In this document: positions 44,307 to 52,858 of the stretch, piece by piece | Position numbering within the stretch: position 1 is the stretch's first letter | Layout: the number at the start of each line of letters is the position of its first letter | Assembly (NCBI GenBank): GCA_029263215.1 | Contig: JAJCXY010000098.1 | Location: 1 to 55,945, forward strand | DNA: 55,945 nucleotides | Reading direction: 5' to 3' | Source: Acidimicrobiales bacterium | Lineage (GTDB): Bacteria > Actinomycetota > Acidimicrobiia > Acidimicrobiales > Aldehydirespiratoraceae | Program-made: the position numbers and the translations under genes | Notes under the pieces: model-generated | Database searches by the model: none | Told to the model about the DNA's origin: nothing | What the model saw: the letters and a program-made list of their open reading frames with translations, nothing else

Positions 44307-44960
44307 TCAGGCCAGCGGCACCGCGAAGAAGGCAACCGCCACATAGTGAACGGCTGCTCCGGCGATCACGAAGAGATGGAAGATCTCGTGATAGCCGAAC
44401 CAGAGGGGCCACGGATCGGGCCGCCGTAGGGCATACACGATCGCGCCGATGGTGAAGAGGCCACCGCCGGCGAGCACCAGCACGAAACCGGCCACGCCGA
44501 GACCGGCCAGCATGTCGTCGGCCGCGATCACACCGACCCATCCGAGCAGCACATAGGGCAGTGCCACCACCACTGAAGGGGCAGACGTCCACAGCAGGCG
44601 TCCGGCCACGCCGATCGCCGCTCCGGCCCAAACCGTGGGGAGAATCCATCGCGTGGTGGCGACGGGTAGTCCGAACACCGCGATCGGTGTATAGGTCGCC
44701 GCGATCGCGACGAAAATCATCGAATGGTCGAGTCGGCGCATGACAGCCCGGCCTCGATCACCCCAGGGTCCGCGGTGATACAGGGCGCTGATCCCGAAGA
44801 GTCCGACGACAGCGACGGCATATACCCCGGTGACGAGACGGGGAACCACGCCGGGGGCGGTGGCGATGAGCAGGGGAGCGATGGTGAGCGCGGAGATGAA
44901 CGCCACCTGGTGTGAGGTGCCGCGAAGCATGGGTCGGGCAACTGCGGTGATCGAGCTCAT
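44307..44960 (-). CDS. Hemolysin III / PAQR family membrane protein
   Basis: 217 aa, seven helices. The conserved Ser-His-x-D metal-type motifs are ISALYHRG, DHSMIFVAIAATYTP and HEIFHLFVIAGAAVHYV. These resemble hydrolases such as ceramidase-like PAQR proteins; the bacterial role is uncertain. ATG 44960 overlaps the stop of the MFS gene (ATGA), so both are translated together. Confidence 0.87.
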   Translation of the reverse strand: MSSITAVARPMLRGTSHQVAFISALTIAPLLIATAPGVVPRLVTGVYAVAVVGLFGISALYHRGPWGDRGRAVMRRLDHSMIFVAIAATYTPIAVFGLPVATTRWILPTVWAGAAIGVAGRLLWTSAPSVVVALPYVLLGWVGVIAADDMLAGLGVAGFVLVLAGGGLFTIGAIVYALRRPDPWPLWFGYHEIFHLFVIAGAAVHYVAVAFFAVPLA

Positions 44961-46213
44961 GAACGCTCCGGACGATGGGTGGTGATGGCGAAGACTGCGG
45001 CCGCGATGGGCGCCAACGCCCAGATCATGGCGGTGTCGCGAAGGCTACCGGTGGCGGACTCGGTGAGGGAGAAGGCAATCGGCCCTGCCGCAGACCCCAT
45101 CACCCCGATGAAGGTGAGCGCCCCCTGGATCGAACCGATGTGGCGGACCCCGAACCAGGCCGGTATCAAGGCCGCGCCGAGAGTGCGGGTGGCCCCGGCT
45201 GTGAGTCCGAACACCACCGCATAGCCGATCACAGCGGAGGTGGACGACACCGATCCCGCCAGCAGCAGGGTGAAGCTGAGCATCACCAGGGTGGTGGCGG
45301 GAGCCAAGCGAGAGCCGATCCGGTCGATCGCCAGGCCCATGGCCGGCGAACCGACGAAGGTGCCGATCACCTGGGGGAGAAACATGATCGCCGCTTCGGT
45401 TTCGGTGAATCCGGACTCTCCGAGGAGCGCGATCTGGTGGAAGATGAGACCCGTTCCGAGCATCGAGCTCATAGCCACCGCGCTGGCAAGTATCCAAAAC
45501 GCTCGTGTGCGCAGTGCTGCAGACCGGTCGAGGCTCACCTCGACCGACGGGTCCCTGGCCTCGGTGTGTTGCTCGGGGGCGATGCCATCGGCGAACTGGT
45601 CGACCGACACGGGACTGTCGATCATCCCGAACCAGGCGAGCGGCACCACGATCGTGGCGATAGCGCCGGCGGCGATGAGCCAGGCCGAACGCCAGCCCGC
45701 CTCTGCGATCACATAGGTGAGGGTGACGGGAAACAGAGCCATCATCGCGGAGGAGATGGTCATGGCCACACCCAGAGCGAGGCCCCGTCGCCGATCGAAC
45801 CACAGGGAGATGGAAACCATGCTGACGAGGGAGAGGCTGCCCTGTCCGAGCATCCGGATGAACACGAATCCGATGGTGAGACTGACCAGGCCCTGCACGC
45901 CCGCCATCGCGGTGAGGGCGAGCACGAAACCGATCGCGATGGTCGTCATCGCCCGCCTCACGCCGAACCGGTCGATCCATCGTCCGACCGATGGCAGCAT
46001 CAGTGATCCGGTGAGCGTGCCTACCGCATAGCCGGCGGAAACAGCGTTCTTCGACAGGTCGAGGTCGTCGATGAAGTGGTCGATGAAAACGCTCACACCG
46101 ATGGTCTGGCCGGGGCCTGTCATCCCCATGGCCACCGTGGCGAGGGCCAGGATTCGCCAACCCGAGAACCGATGACCGGTGGGAGAGGAGGCCGCCGGGG
46201 CCGAACGATGCAC
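44957..46213 (-). CDS. MFS transporter
   Basis: 418 aa, twelve helices. GMTGPGQTIGVSVFIDHFIDD and the loop GRWIDRFGVRRAMTTIAIGF resemble the major-facilitator signature, and MAPLAIDRIGSR-type repeats occur in the second half (GLAIDRIGSRLAPA). It looks like the monocarboxylate/oxalate-formate exchanger branch, but the substrate is open. GTG 46213 has TAGACT 6 nt upstream. It is co-translated with the hemolysin-III-like gene. Confidence 0.85.
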   Translation of the reverse strand: MHRSAPAASSPTGHRFSGWRILALATVAMGMTGPGQTIGVSVFIDHFIDDLDLSKNAVSAGYAVGTLTGSLMLPSVGRWIDRFGVRRAMTTIAIGFVLALTAMAGVQGLVSLTIGFVFIRMLGQGSLSLVSMVSISLWFDRRRGLALGVAMTISSAMMALFPVTLTYVIAEAGWRSAWLIAAGAIATIVVPLAWFGMIDSPVSVDQFADGIAPEQHTEARDPSVEVSLDRSAALRTRAFWILASAVAMSSMLGTGLIFHQIALLGESGFTETEAAIMFLPQVIGTFVGSPAMGLAIDRIGSRLAPATTLVMLSFTLLLAGSVSSTSAVIGYAVVFGLTAGATRTLGAALIPAWFGVRHIGSIQGALTFIGVMGSAAGPIAFSLTESATGSLRDTAMIWALAPIAAAVFAITTHRPERS

Positions 46214-46219
46214 GCAGCG

Positions 46220-46225
46220 AGTCTA
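46220..46225 (-). promoter_or_regulatory. -10 box (TAGACT) of the MFS gene
   Basis: Minus-strand TAGACT ends 6 nt before GTG 46213, with no ribosome site. The divergent HAD gene begins 40 bp away. Confidence 0.55.
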
Positions 46226-46264
46226 TGGATGACACCGACACCGTCCGCGTGCTCTACTCACCGG

Positions 46265-46996
46265 GTGTTTGCACCAGCTGAAATAGATGCAGTCATGTTC
46301 GACATGGGCGGGGTGTTCGTGGTGCCCGCTCCCGAGCCGGTGGCCCGCGCCGTGCGCGACGCCGGCGTCGAGATCGACTTCGATGGCCACGATGCCAGTC
46401 GTGCTCACTACACAGGGGTGAGGGGCATTACCGAAATCTTGGCCGGTAACGCGGTTGATGAACTCGACCCGAGTACCTGGGGTCACTACGACCGGGCCTA
46501 CTTCGGTGCTCTCGGCCTCTTCGGCACCGATCTCCTGACAGCCGTGGGGGCCCGCGACCTGGGCCGGCGGGCCGAAGCGGTCGAGAACGTCTGGACCCAC
46601 GCGCTGCAGCACAACATCGACGCCTTCGCCCGCATATCGGACCGACTGCCGGTGGCGATCGTCACCAACAACAACGGCACGGCGGTGCAGCAATGCCTCG
46701 ATCACGGCATCTGCCAACTCGACTACGGGTCCCTGCCCCGTGTGGCCGCGATCGTCGACTCCGGTGTGATCCAGATCGCCAAGCCCGACCCCCGGATCTT
46801 CGATCCTGCGATCGAGGCCCTGGGCACCGAGCCTTCACGCACGCTCTATGTAGGCGACACCGTGCACGCCGACGTACTCGGTGCCCAGGCGGCAGGACTA
46901 CCGGTGGTACAGCTCGATCCTCTCGATCTGCACCACGATCATGATCATTGGCGACTCCCCGACGTTGTGGCCCTGGCCCACCACCTCGCCTCATGA
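46265..46996 (+). CDS. HAD superfamily hydrolase
   Basis: 243 aa. Motif I is MFDMGGVFVVPAPEPV, with Gly in the place of the second Asp, as is usual in the FDLGGV-type subclass. Motif II is in VAIVTNNNGTAVQ, motif III is KPDPRIFDPAI and motif IV is TLYVGDTVHADVLGAQAAGLP. It is a phosphatase or haloacid-type enzyme of unknown substrate. The start is GTG 46265 by family length. ATGA overlap at 46993 couples it to the YcaQ-like gene. Confidence 0.82.
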   Translation: MFAPAEIDAVMFDMGGVFVVPAPEPVARAVRDAGVEIDFDGHDASRAHYTGVRGITEILAGNAVDELDPSTWGHYDRAYFGALGLFGTDLLTAVGARDLGRRAEAVENVWTHALQHNIDAFARISDRLPVAIVTNNNGTAVQQCLDHGICQLDYGSLPRVAAIVDSGVIQIAKPDPRIFDPAIEALGTEPSRTLYVGDTVHADVLGAQAAGLPVVQLDPLDLHHDHDHWRLPDVVALAHHLAS

Positions 46997-48189
46997 CCGC
47001 CCGACCACCGCGGTTGTCGGCCCCGCGAGCACGCCGCATTTCGCTGGCGGCCCAGGGCTTTCGCGACCCGCGGCCTCGGGGACGGGTGGATCGACGCCAC
47101 CTGCGCCGGGTGATGGGTCGTCTCCAACTCCTCCAACTCGACTCGGTGCCCGCGGTGATCCGCACCCAGTACATGCCGGGGTTCTCCCGACTCGGCCCCT
47201 ACGACCCCGACCTGCTCGACCGCATCGCCTACACCCACGACGAGTGGTTCGAGACCTGGTGTCACGAGGCATCCCTGTTGCCCGTCGAGGACGAACCTCT
47301 GCTGCGCTGGTCGAAGGATCGCGCTCGCAACGGAGAGACGTGGGAAGGCCTGGCGCGCCTCGCTCGCGAGGATCCGGGCTATGTAGAGGCGGTGCTCGAC
47401 CAGGTTCGTGACCGGCCCCTCACCGCGGGCGAGCTCCACGATCCCCGCCCCCGCGAAGGCCAATGGTGGGGCGATCGCTCCCTCGGATCGCTGGCTCTCG
47501 ACTGGCTGTTTCGAATCGGTGAGGTGGGCATCCGTCGCAAGCCGGGCTTCGCCAAGGAGTTCGATCTCCTCGATCGGATCGTTCCGGCCCACATCCGCAG
47601 TCAGCCTGCACCGTCGGAAGACGATGCTCACCGCGAGCTACTGATGCGCGCCGCAGCGAGCCTCGGGGTGGCGGCGCTACCCGACCTCGTCGACTATCAC
47701 CGCCTACCGAAACGACCCGCCAAGGAGCGCGTGCTCGAGTTGGTGGCCGACGGCAAGCTGATCGAGGTGGAGGTGCAGGGCTGGAGGCGCCAGGCTTACC
47801 TGCACCCCGATGCTCTCGAGCCACGGTCGGTCGACGCATGCACCCTGCTGTCGCCGTTCGATCCGGTGGTCTGGCATCGCGAGCGGGGAGAGCGACTCTT
47901 CGATTTTGAATACAAGATCGAGATCTACACACCGAAGGCCAAGCGGAAATATGGCTATTACGTGATGCCTTTCCTGCTCGGCGATGACGTGGTGGGAAGG
48001 GTCGACCTCAAGACCGACCGAGTGGATGGGGTTCTTCGCGTGTTGGGCGCATTCTCCGAAGCGGGCACCGATCCGTCGGTGGTGGCCGACGGCCTGCGTC
48101 GTGCTCTCGACGATCTCGCGGTGTTTGTCGGCGTGGGTTCATGGACGGTGAGCGGCGACAACGGCGACCTGATCCCCGCTCTGCGCTAG
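46993..48189 (+). CDS. YcaQ-like DNA interstrand-crosslink glycosylase family protein
   Basis: 398 aa. Family hallmarks are LLQLDSVPAVIRTQYMPGF, RLGPYDP then WFETWCHEASLLP, FRIGEVGIRRKPGFAK and the C-terminal EYKIEIYTPKAKRKYGYYV with MPFLLGDDVVGRVDLKTDR. Relatives such as YcaQ/AlkZ unhook DNA crosslinks using winged helices. It is coupled to the HAD gene. Its TAG stop overlaps the convergent transglycosylase stop in CTAG. Confidence 0.88.
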   Translation: MTARPPRLSAPRARRISLAAQGFRDPRPRGRVDRRHLRRVMGRLQLLQLDSVPAVIRTQYMPGFSRLGPYDPDLLDRIAYTHDEWFETWCHEASLLPVEDEPLLRWSKDRARNGETWEGLARLAREDPGYVEAVLDQVRDRPLTAGELHDPRPREGQWWGDRSLGSLALDWLFRIGEVGIRRKPGFAKEFDLLDRIVPAHIRSQPAPSEDDAHRELLMRAAASLGVAALPDLVDYHRLPKRPAKERVLELVADGKLIEVEVQGWRRQAYLHPDALEPRSVDACTLLSPFDPVVWHRERGERLFDFEYKIEIYTPKAKRKYGYYVMPFLLGDDVVGRVDLKTDRVDGVLRVLGAFSEAGTDPSVVADGLRRALDDLAVFVGVGSWTVSGDNGDLIPALR

Positions 48190-49664
48190 CCGGTAGCCTC
48201 TGCGGCGGTGGGGTCTGCGGTAGCGGGATCTTCGGCAGCGGGGTCTTCGGGCTCGGGAATCGGCATGGGTATGTAGGCGTCCCAGGGAGCGGCCGGCTGG
48301 AGTTCGATCCCACCGTCGATCTCGGGTAGCACGACTCGGCGCATCCGGTTGTGAGCGCTCTTCACCGATGCCACGTAGGCCGCTGAGTGGTTGTAGCCGA
48401 ATACGGCGTTCTTCCAGGTTTCCCAGCGCCGCTGGGAGCCGTAGTTGCAGAGGTAGGCGCCGGCGGCGAGTGCAGCGTCATCGAGATCCTGGGGATCGAA
48501 CACCCCGTCGCCATCGCCGTCGTGAGCCCAGCGCACCCAGGTCTCAGGAATGAACTGCATCGGCCCGACCGCCCGGTCGAAGGTGCTGTCGCGGTCCCAT
48601 CGGCCACCATCGGTGTCGGGGATGGCGGCCACGACCTCGCCGAAGTTGTCGGTATTGACACCGTTGAGAGCGAGCCCCACGATCGGTCGGTCGGGCACGG
48701 CATCACGATCGATCTCGCGGCCGTTGTAGGTGCCGTGAGCCCCCTCCACCGCACCCACCGCCGCGATGGTTCGCCACGAGATCCGACAACCGGGGAAGGC
48801 CTCGGTCAGCGCCAGTTCGGCGTTGATATAGGACTCCAGGGACCGGGGGGTCAACCCCGATGCGTAGGCGACTCCGGCCTCGAGGAATGCCTCCGCGGCC
48901 ACAGGCAGGAGGGCTCTGGCTTCGGTCTCCAGTTCGTTTCGTGTTCGAGCGAGAGCATTGGCTTCCCGGTGAAGTCGGAGGTGGGCGGTGTCGAGTCGCT
49001 GGCGATCGGCGATGGCCTCCGCGAGTGCATCCTCGGCAGCGGAGAGTTCGGCCATCCCGACCAGTCTCCGCTCGAGGAACTCCTCGAGGGTGTGGCCGCG
49101 AAGCTCGACAGTTCGTTGGGCATCGAAGAGGGCGTCGCCGTCGGTGCCGAGCAGGACATCGTCGGCCTCGCCGGTTCCGGCGAACATGTCGAGAGCGACC
49201 GATCGCAGGAGCGCGAGCACGCCGCGTAGGTGGGCGTCGGCTCGGTTGCGGTCGATGACCCGGGCCCTTTCATCGGCCACCGCTTCGGTTCTTTCCAGCG
49301 CCACGATCCGAAGCTCCGTGATGACCTCGCTGTGGAGCGCCTCGGTCGACTCGAGCGTCGAGGCGGTGGACAGCAGGTCGATGACGGGCTGTCCGTTCTC
49401 TGCGGTGTAGTAGATGTCCATCGAGCGCGGGATCTCACCCAGGTCGGTGGCGGCGCGCCACGCCGCGTCGAGGCCGACCGCGCTGAGTGCAGCTTCGACT
49501 GCGGCTCCGTTGGAGGCGATCTCGACCGGGTCGAGTGGTGAGGGGAGATCGTTCGCGTCCTGGGCCTGGGCGGCGCTCACCACCACGCCGGCGGCGAGTG
49601 AGATGGCGACCAGGGCAGCCGCGGGCCGACTGGGGCGGCCCCACTGAGGGGAGACGAGCTTCAC
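48186..49664 (-). CDS. Lytic murein transglycosylase, MltB-like (GH103)
   Basis: 492 aa from GTG 49664, with GGAG 7 nt upstream. A signal peptide (KLVSPQWGRPSRPAAALVAI to SAAQAQ) is followed by a long coiled, Glu/Arg-rich helical region (residues 30-270) and a C-terminal lytic domain: the Glu in GAVEGAHGTYNGREI, MQFIPETWVRWAHDGDGDGV, DPQDLDDAALAAGAYLCNYG and FGYNHSAAYVASV. The Asp-rich run in it may bind calcium. It would cleave peptidoglycan glycan strands. Confidence 0.88.
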   Translation of the reverse strand: MKLVSPQWGRPSRPAAALVAISLAAGVVVSAAQAQDANDLPSPLDPVEIASNGAAVEAALSAVGLDAAWRAATDLGEIPRSMDIYYTAENGQPVIDLLSTASTLESTEALHSEVITELRIVALERTEAVADERARVIDRNRADAHLRGVLALLRSVALDMFAGTGEADDVLLGTDGDALFDAQRTVELRGHTLEEFLERRLVGMAELSAAEDALAEAIADRQRLDTAHLRLHREANALARTRNELETEARALLPVAAEAFLEAGVAYASGLTPRSLESYINAELALTEAFPGCRISWRTIAAVGAVEGAHGTYNGREIDRDAVPDRPIVGLALNGVNTDNFGEVVAAIPDTDGGRWDRDSTFDRAVGPMQFIPETWVRWAHDGDGDGVFDPQDLDDAALAAGAYLCNYGSQRRWETWKNAVFGYNHSAAYVASVKSAHNRMRRVVLPEIDGGIELQPAAPWDAYIPMPIPEPEDPAAEDPATADPTAAEATG

Positions 49665-49710
49665 TATGGCGCTCCATCGGCACAACAAGGCGCCGGGAAA
49701 GGCTGCGAGA

Positions 49711-49716
49711 TAGCGT
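49711..49716 (+). promoter_or_regulatory. -10 box (TAGCGT) of the PNPOx-like gene
   Basis: TAGCGT ends 7 nt before ATG 49724, so the transcript is probably leaderless. Confidence 0.5.
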
Positions 49717-49723
49717 TGTGGGC

Positions 49724-50062
49724 ATGAGTATGAAGGTCTCTCTCGACGAACTCCGCCCTCTGGCCGAGAGCTACGGCTCCACGGCCTACGTCGTCAGCGG
49801 TGCCGGCGATGGCGCGCCGAGAGTCACCCACGTCTCGCCGCGTTTCGTCGGTGACGTGATCGAGGTGGTGGTTGGTGGCAACGCGTCCCGTGCAGCCCTT
49901 GAAAACCCTCAGGTTTCTCTGCTCTGGCCCGCCTCCGGTAGCCATCGGATGAGTCTGATCGTCGACGGCGCGGCTGAGGTCGAGGGCGAACCCGGTCCCG
50001 ACACCTTGATGCGGGTCACACCCGCCGGGGCCGTGCGCCACCGCGCCGCACCCGCTCTGTAG
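49724..50062 (+). CDS. Small PNPOx-like flavin-binding-fold protein
   Basis: 112 aa; ATG 49730 is an in-frame alternative. SLDELRPLAESYGSTAYVVS, HVSPRFVGDVIEVVVGGN, SRAALENPQVSLLWPASG and MSLIVDGAAEVEGE match the split-barrel fold of pyridoxamine-phosphate-oxidase-like and F420/FMN-binding proteins, often found in actinobacteria. There is no clear catalytic set. It is short, and the end RVTPAGAVRHRAAPAL may be its natural C-terminus. Confidence 0.7.
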   Translation: MSMKVSLDELRPLAESYGSTAYVVSGAGDGAPRVTHVSPRFVGDVIEVVVGGNASRAALENPQVSLLWPASGSHRMSLIVDGAAEVEGEPGPDTLMRVTPAGAVRHRAAPAL

Positions 50063-50088
50063 CCAAACTTCCACTCGCGCGTTTTCGG

Positions 50089-50156
50089 GCCGTTCGGCCT
50101 GGTCCTGAAGGACTATGTGTGGGCTTGGTGGTTGAGCTCACCGAGGCCCGAACGGC
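50089..50156. terminator. Long inverted repeat in the convergent intergenic region
   Basis: GCCGTTCGGCCT (50089-50100) and AGGCCCGAACGGC (50144-50156) pair over 12 positions with one bulge, across a 43-nt loop. They lie between the PNPOx gene and the convergent lipoprotein gene and could act as a bidirectional transcription barrier. A clear U-tract is absent. Confidence 0.45.
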
Positions 50157-50164
50157 GTGGGCGA

Positions 50165-50494
50165 TCAGCCGCCCGTCTCGGGGTAGGTGACCGGCGTGGA
50201 GGGTGGAACGGTGGGGTAGCCCGCATCGTTGGGATCGCGGGGCGGAGCGAGGGTGGTGGCGCCAGAATCGTCGCCGGGGGCCGTGGTGGTGGAGTCGTCG
50301 TTTGCCGGCGTGCTGGTAGTGGTGTCGCCTGAGTCGGCGTCGTCGGGAACGGTGGTGGCAGTGCTCGATGGGGGGGCCGCGACGGTGGTGGTAGTGGTTG
50401 TGGTCGTGGTACCCCGATCGTCGGCCCGGTCGCTACCGCAGCCAGCCAGGATCGCGACCACAGCCAGCGGGAGAACCAGGGAGCGTCGATGCAT
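50165..50494 (-). CDS. Thr-rich lipoprotein of unknown function
   Basis: 109 aa. The lipobox is AILAGC after MHRRSLVLPLAVV. The rest is low complexity: a Thr run of nine, Thr/Asp/Ser/Pro repeats, and the end YPETGG. It may be a surface spacer. ATG 50494 has TAGAGT 7 nt upstream. Confidence 0.55.
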   Translation of the reverse strand: MHRRSLVLPLAVVAILAGCGSDRADDRGTTTTTTTTTVAAPPSSTATTVPDDADSGDTTTSTPANDDSTTTAPGDDSGATTLAPPRDPNDAGYPTVPPSTPVTYPETGG

Positions 50495-50501
50495 CGCTCG
50501 G

Positions 50502-50507
50502 ACTCTA
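50502..50507 (-). promoter_or_regulatory. -10 box (TAGAGT) of the Thr-rich lipoprotein gene
   Basis: Minus-strand TAGAGT ends 7 nt before ATG 50494. It also lies close to the upstream VOC gene's stop. Confidence 0.5.
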
Positions 50508-50514
50508 CTGGTCG

Positions 50515-51138
50515 TCAGCGGCGTCGATGGGGTGTCATCAGGGCGATCGGTACCGAAATTCCGAGCTCGCTCGTTCGTAGGGTGGCGATGGTCCTTCCCT
50601 CCTGGACTGCCGGCTTCGGTGGGCCCAGGTGATCGCCGAGAAGGGCGCCCGCGGCGTCGAGGTCGTCGCACGACATCGCCAGGCCCCAGAAGCGGGCGGG
50701 GCCGGGGCCTTCGTGGTCGTCGCGGCCGACGAGTTCGAGGATCACGTCGCCGAGCCAGAAGAAGGCCTGGCGGCGGGCTTCACCATCAGCGGAAAAGCTG
50801 CGCTGCCTGCGTATCGCGACCCCGACTGCGGCGAGAGCATCTGTGGTTCGAGCCATCGACGGACTCATCGCCACGAGGTGGTCGATTGCGCTCACCAGGT
50901 TCGGGTGGGGCTCGCTATCGGTGCGAACCAGAGCCGCATCACAGGCCAACCCGTCGACGGCCCCGTCCACGCCGTCGATACCGACGCCGATGATTCCGTC
51001 CTGTTCGCCGCCCGCGAGGTGCACGGTGGTGGCGCCGATACTCACCATGTCGTCGTGCACCGCGAATCCGGCGCGCGTCCAGGAAGAGCCGGTGTCGCCG
51101 ACGACGATGGTGTGAATCTGGTTGCGTCGCGTTGTCAT
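50515..51138 (-). CDS. VOC (glyoxalase/dioxygenase-fold) family protein
   Basis: 207 aa. It is built of two beta-alpha-beta-beta-beta halves (TIVVGDTGSSWTRAGF to VHLAGG, and VAIRRQRSF to LGDVILELVGR), with late FWGLAMSCDDLDAAGALL, as in the vicinal-oxygen-chelate fold. Few metal-type His/Glu residues are evident, so the enzyme class is not clear. ATG 51138 overlaps the methyltransferase stop (ATGA). Confidence 0.65.
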   Translation of the reverse strand: MTTRRNQIHTIVVGDTGSSWTRAGFAVHDDMVSIGATTVHLAGGEQDGIIGVGIDGVDGAVDGLACDAALVRTDSEPHPNLVSAIDHLVAMSPSMARTTDALAAVGVAIRRQRSFSADGEARRQAFFWLGDVILELVGRDDHEGPGPARFWGLAMSCDDLDAAGALLGDHLGPPKPAVQEGRTIATLRTSELGISVPIALMTPHRRR

Positions 51139-51956
51139 CGGGCGAGACGGGCGGTTACCACGAACCCCCGGATGAGGCTGTCGACAGGACCCGAACCGAA
51201 TCTCCGTTGGACTTCAGCGGTGGCGGCCGCGGTGGCGGTGCCGAGCAGATCGGCGTCGCGGCTCTCGATCTCGTTGCGGAGGGGGGTGCCTTGGCAGTAG
51301 GCGATGGCGGGGATCTCGGGGGTCTCGGCGCGGCTCCTCGCCTCGAGCATCGTCATCGAATCCATTTCGAGCCCGGCTTCAGCCAGTTCCTTTCGGATGA
51401 GGGACTCGTCGTGGTAGCCGTGAGGGGTGCGGGGCAGGAACTGGGGTGGATCGGCGGGGAAGATGGTGGTGACTCCGGCGGTGACTGCGTCGGCGAATTC
51501 GTTGGCTTCGAGTCGGTCCCAGGTGTTGAACACGAAGCGACCCTCCGGAGCCATCACCCGTGCCACCTCTCGGTAGGCGTCGGCGCGGTCCGGGAAGAAC
51601 ATCACCCCGAACTGGCAGGCGACCACATCGAATTCGTCGACCCCGAAGGGCAGGTTCATGACGTCGGCCTGGCGCCACACGACGGGTCGTTCGGTGCCTA
51701 TGGACGCCGCCTGATCGAGCATCGGCTGATTGAGGTCGGTGGCGGTCAACTCGATGTGATCGGCCAGGACTCGTGACAAGGCTCGGGTGGCGACGCCGGT
51801 TCCCGCCGCCACCTCGAGGACGCGCTCGGGGGTGAGCGCCGCGACATGGTCCGCGAGGTTGTCGGCATAGGGCTCGAAGATCAGGGGCACGAGGTGACGG
51901 TCGTAGAGTTCGGCGACGGGGCCGTCGAAGATCATGTCGACATGGGGTGGGGCCAT
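51135..51956 (-). CDS. SAM-dependent methyltransferase (UbiE/COQ5-like)
   Basis: 273 aa. Motif I is VLEVAAGTGVATRALSRVLA, followed by TATDLNQPMLDQA, ADVMNLPFGVDEFDVVACQF, FGVMFFP and VMAPEGRFVFNTWDR. It resembles the class I methyltransferases for small molecules such as quinones. Translationally coupled to the VOC gene, it might act in one pathway with it. ATG 51956 with GGAG at 8 nt is the likely start. Confidence 0.82.
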   Translation of the reverse strand: MAPPHVDMIFDGPVAELYDRHLVPLIFEPYADNLADHVAALTPERVLEVAAGTGVATRALSRVLADHIELTATDLNQPMLDQAASIGTERPVVWRQADVMNLPFGVDEFDVVACQFGVMFFPDRADAYREVARVMAPEGRFVFNTWDRLEANEFADAVTAGVTTIFPADPPQFLPRTPHGYHDESLIRKELAEAGLEMDSMTMLEARSRAETPEIPAIAYCQGTPLRNEIESRDADLLGTATAAATAEVQRRFGSGPVDSLIRGFVVTARLAR

Positions 51957-52004
51957 CGCCTGGTCTCCATAAGTGGGGGTGAGGTGAACCTACTGCGCGG
52001 TCGC

Positions 52005-52010
52005 TAGGGT
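52005..52010 (+). promoter_or_regulatory. -10 box (TAGGGT) of the thioesterase gene
   Basis: TAGGGT ends 8 nt before GTG 52019, so the transcript is probably leaderless. Confidence 0.55.
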
Positions 52011-52018
52011 CGCCGCCC

Positions 52019-52822
52019 GTGGAGCCAGCAAAGACATTCGCCGAACTTTTCGACATGGCCGCACACGGGCCTGATGTGTGGGTCGCACGAAGCGCGGCCT
52101 ATCCGTGGGGACGGGTGTACGGGGGCCAGGTGGCAGCCCAGGGCTTGTGGGCTGCGGCATCCACCGTGGACCGGGCCTATGTGCCTCACTCCCTCCACGC
52201 CTATTTCATCAGGTCAGGTGTGATCGAAGAACCGATCCGGTTCGAGGTGGATCGGATCCGTGATGGGCGTTCTTTCGCCACCAGGCGGGTAGTGGCCCGC
52301 CAATCGGGGGGAGCGATCCTCAACCTGTCGGCGTCGTTTCATGTGGCCGAGGATGCGCCCGACAGCACCTCATTGAAGATGCCTGAGGGTTTGGCGGCAC
52401 CCGACGACCTGGACGACTCCGGCTGGGCCTTCCTGTTCGAATCACGCGTTGTCGACGAATCCTGTGCCCGGGCATGGGTGAGGGTCCCCGGAGAGAACTC
52501 CGACGACCCCGTCTGGCATGCGATCGCCCACACCTTCGCCAGCGACGACCTCCCCACTGAAGCGGTCGAGTTCGCACATCCGATGGGGCGAGACCGGGCC
52601 CTCGATTTCGAATCGCGCAAGTACATGGGGGCGAGTCTCGACCACACGATGTGGTTTCACCGGTTGGCTCCCGCCGACGATTGGGTGTTGCACGATTTTC
52701 GGGCCAGCGGAGTGCATGGGGCCCGCGGCGTTGCTACGGGGGAACTCTGGTCGCGCGATGGCATCCACATCGCCACCGTCAACCAGGAGGTGCTCCTGCG
52801 TGTCCGTCAGCCCAGGAGCTGA
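52019..52822 (+). CDS. Acyl-CoA thioesterase II (TesB-like)
   Basis: 267 aa. A double hotdog: YPWGRVYGGQVAAQGLWAAAS, HSLHAYFIRSG and GRSFATRRVVARQSGGAIL in the first half; ASLDHTMWFHRLAPADDWVL, GARGVATGELWSRDG in the second. The catalytic Asp region is SLDHTMWFHR. It would hydrolyse medium- to long-chain acyl-CoA. Length is normal. It is the first gene in this direction, and the Nudix gene downstream has its own box. Confidence 0.9.
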   Translation: MEPAKTFAELFDMAAHGPDVWVARSAAYPWGRVYGGQVAAQGLWAAASTVDRAYVPHSLHAYFIRSGVIEEPIRFEVDRIRDGRSFATRRVVARQSGGAILNLSASFHVAEDAPDSTSLKMPEGLAAPDDLDDSGWAFLFESRVVDESCARAWVRVPGENSDDPVWHAIAHTFASDDLPTEAVEFAHPMGRDRALDFESRKYMGASLDHTMWFHRLAPADDWVLHDFRASGVHGARGVATGELWSRDGIHIATVNQEVLLRVRQPRS

Positions 52823-52842
52823 GCGGGTGCCGAGGCGCTCGA

Positions 52843-52848
52843 TAGGGT
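52843..52848 (+). promoter_or_regulatory. -10 box (TAGGGT) of the Nudix gene
   Basis: TAGGGT ends 10 nt before ATG 52859, a slightly longer spacing than in the other leaderless cases. Confidence 0.45.
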
Positions 52849-52858
52849 CGCTGGCGTC

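Noticed and set aside
46280..46320. Broken HAD active site because the second Asp of DxD is Gly
   Set aside because: FD-x-GGV is the normal motif of a large HAD subclass, and the later motifs are intact.
50165..50185. LPxTG-like sortase signal in the YPETGG end of the Thr-rich lipoprotein
   Set aside because: No hydrophobic segment or basic tail follows; the protein ends there and is already a lipoprotein.
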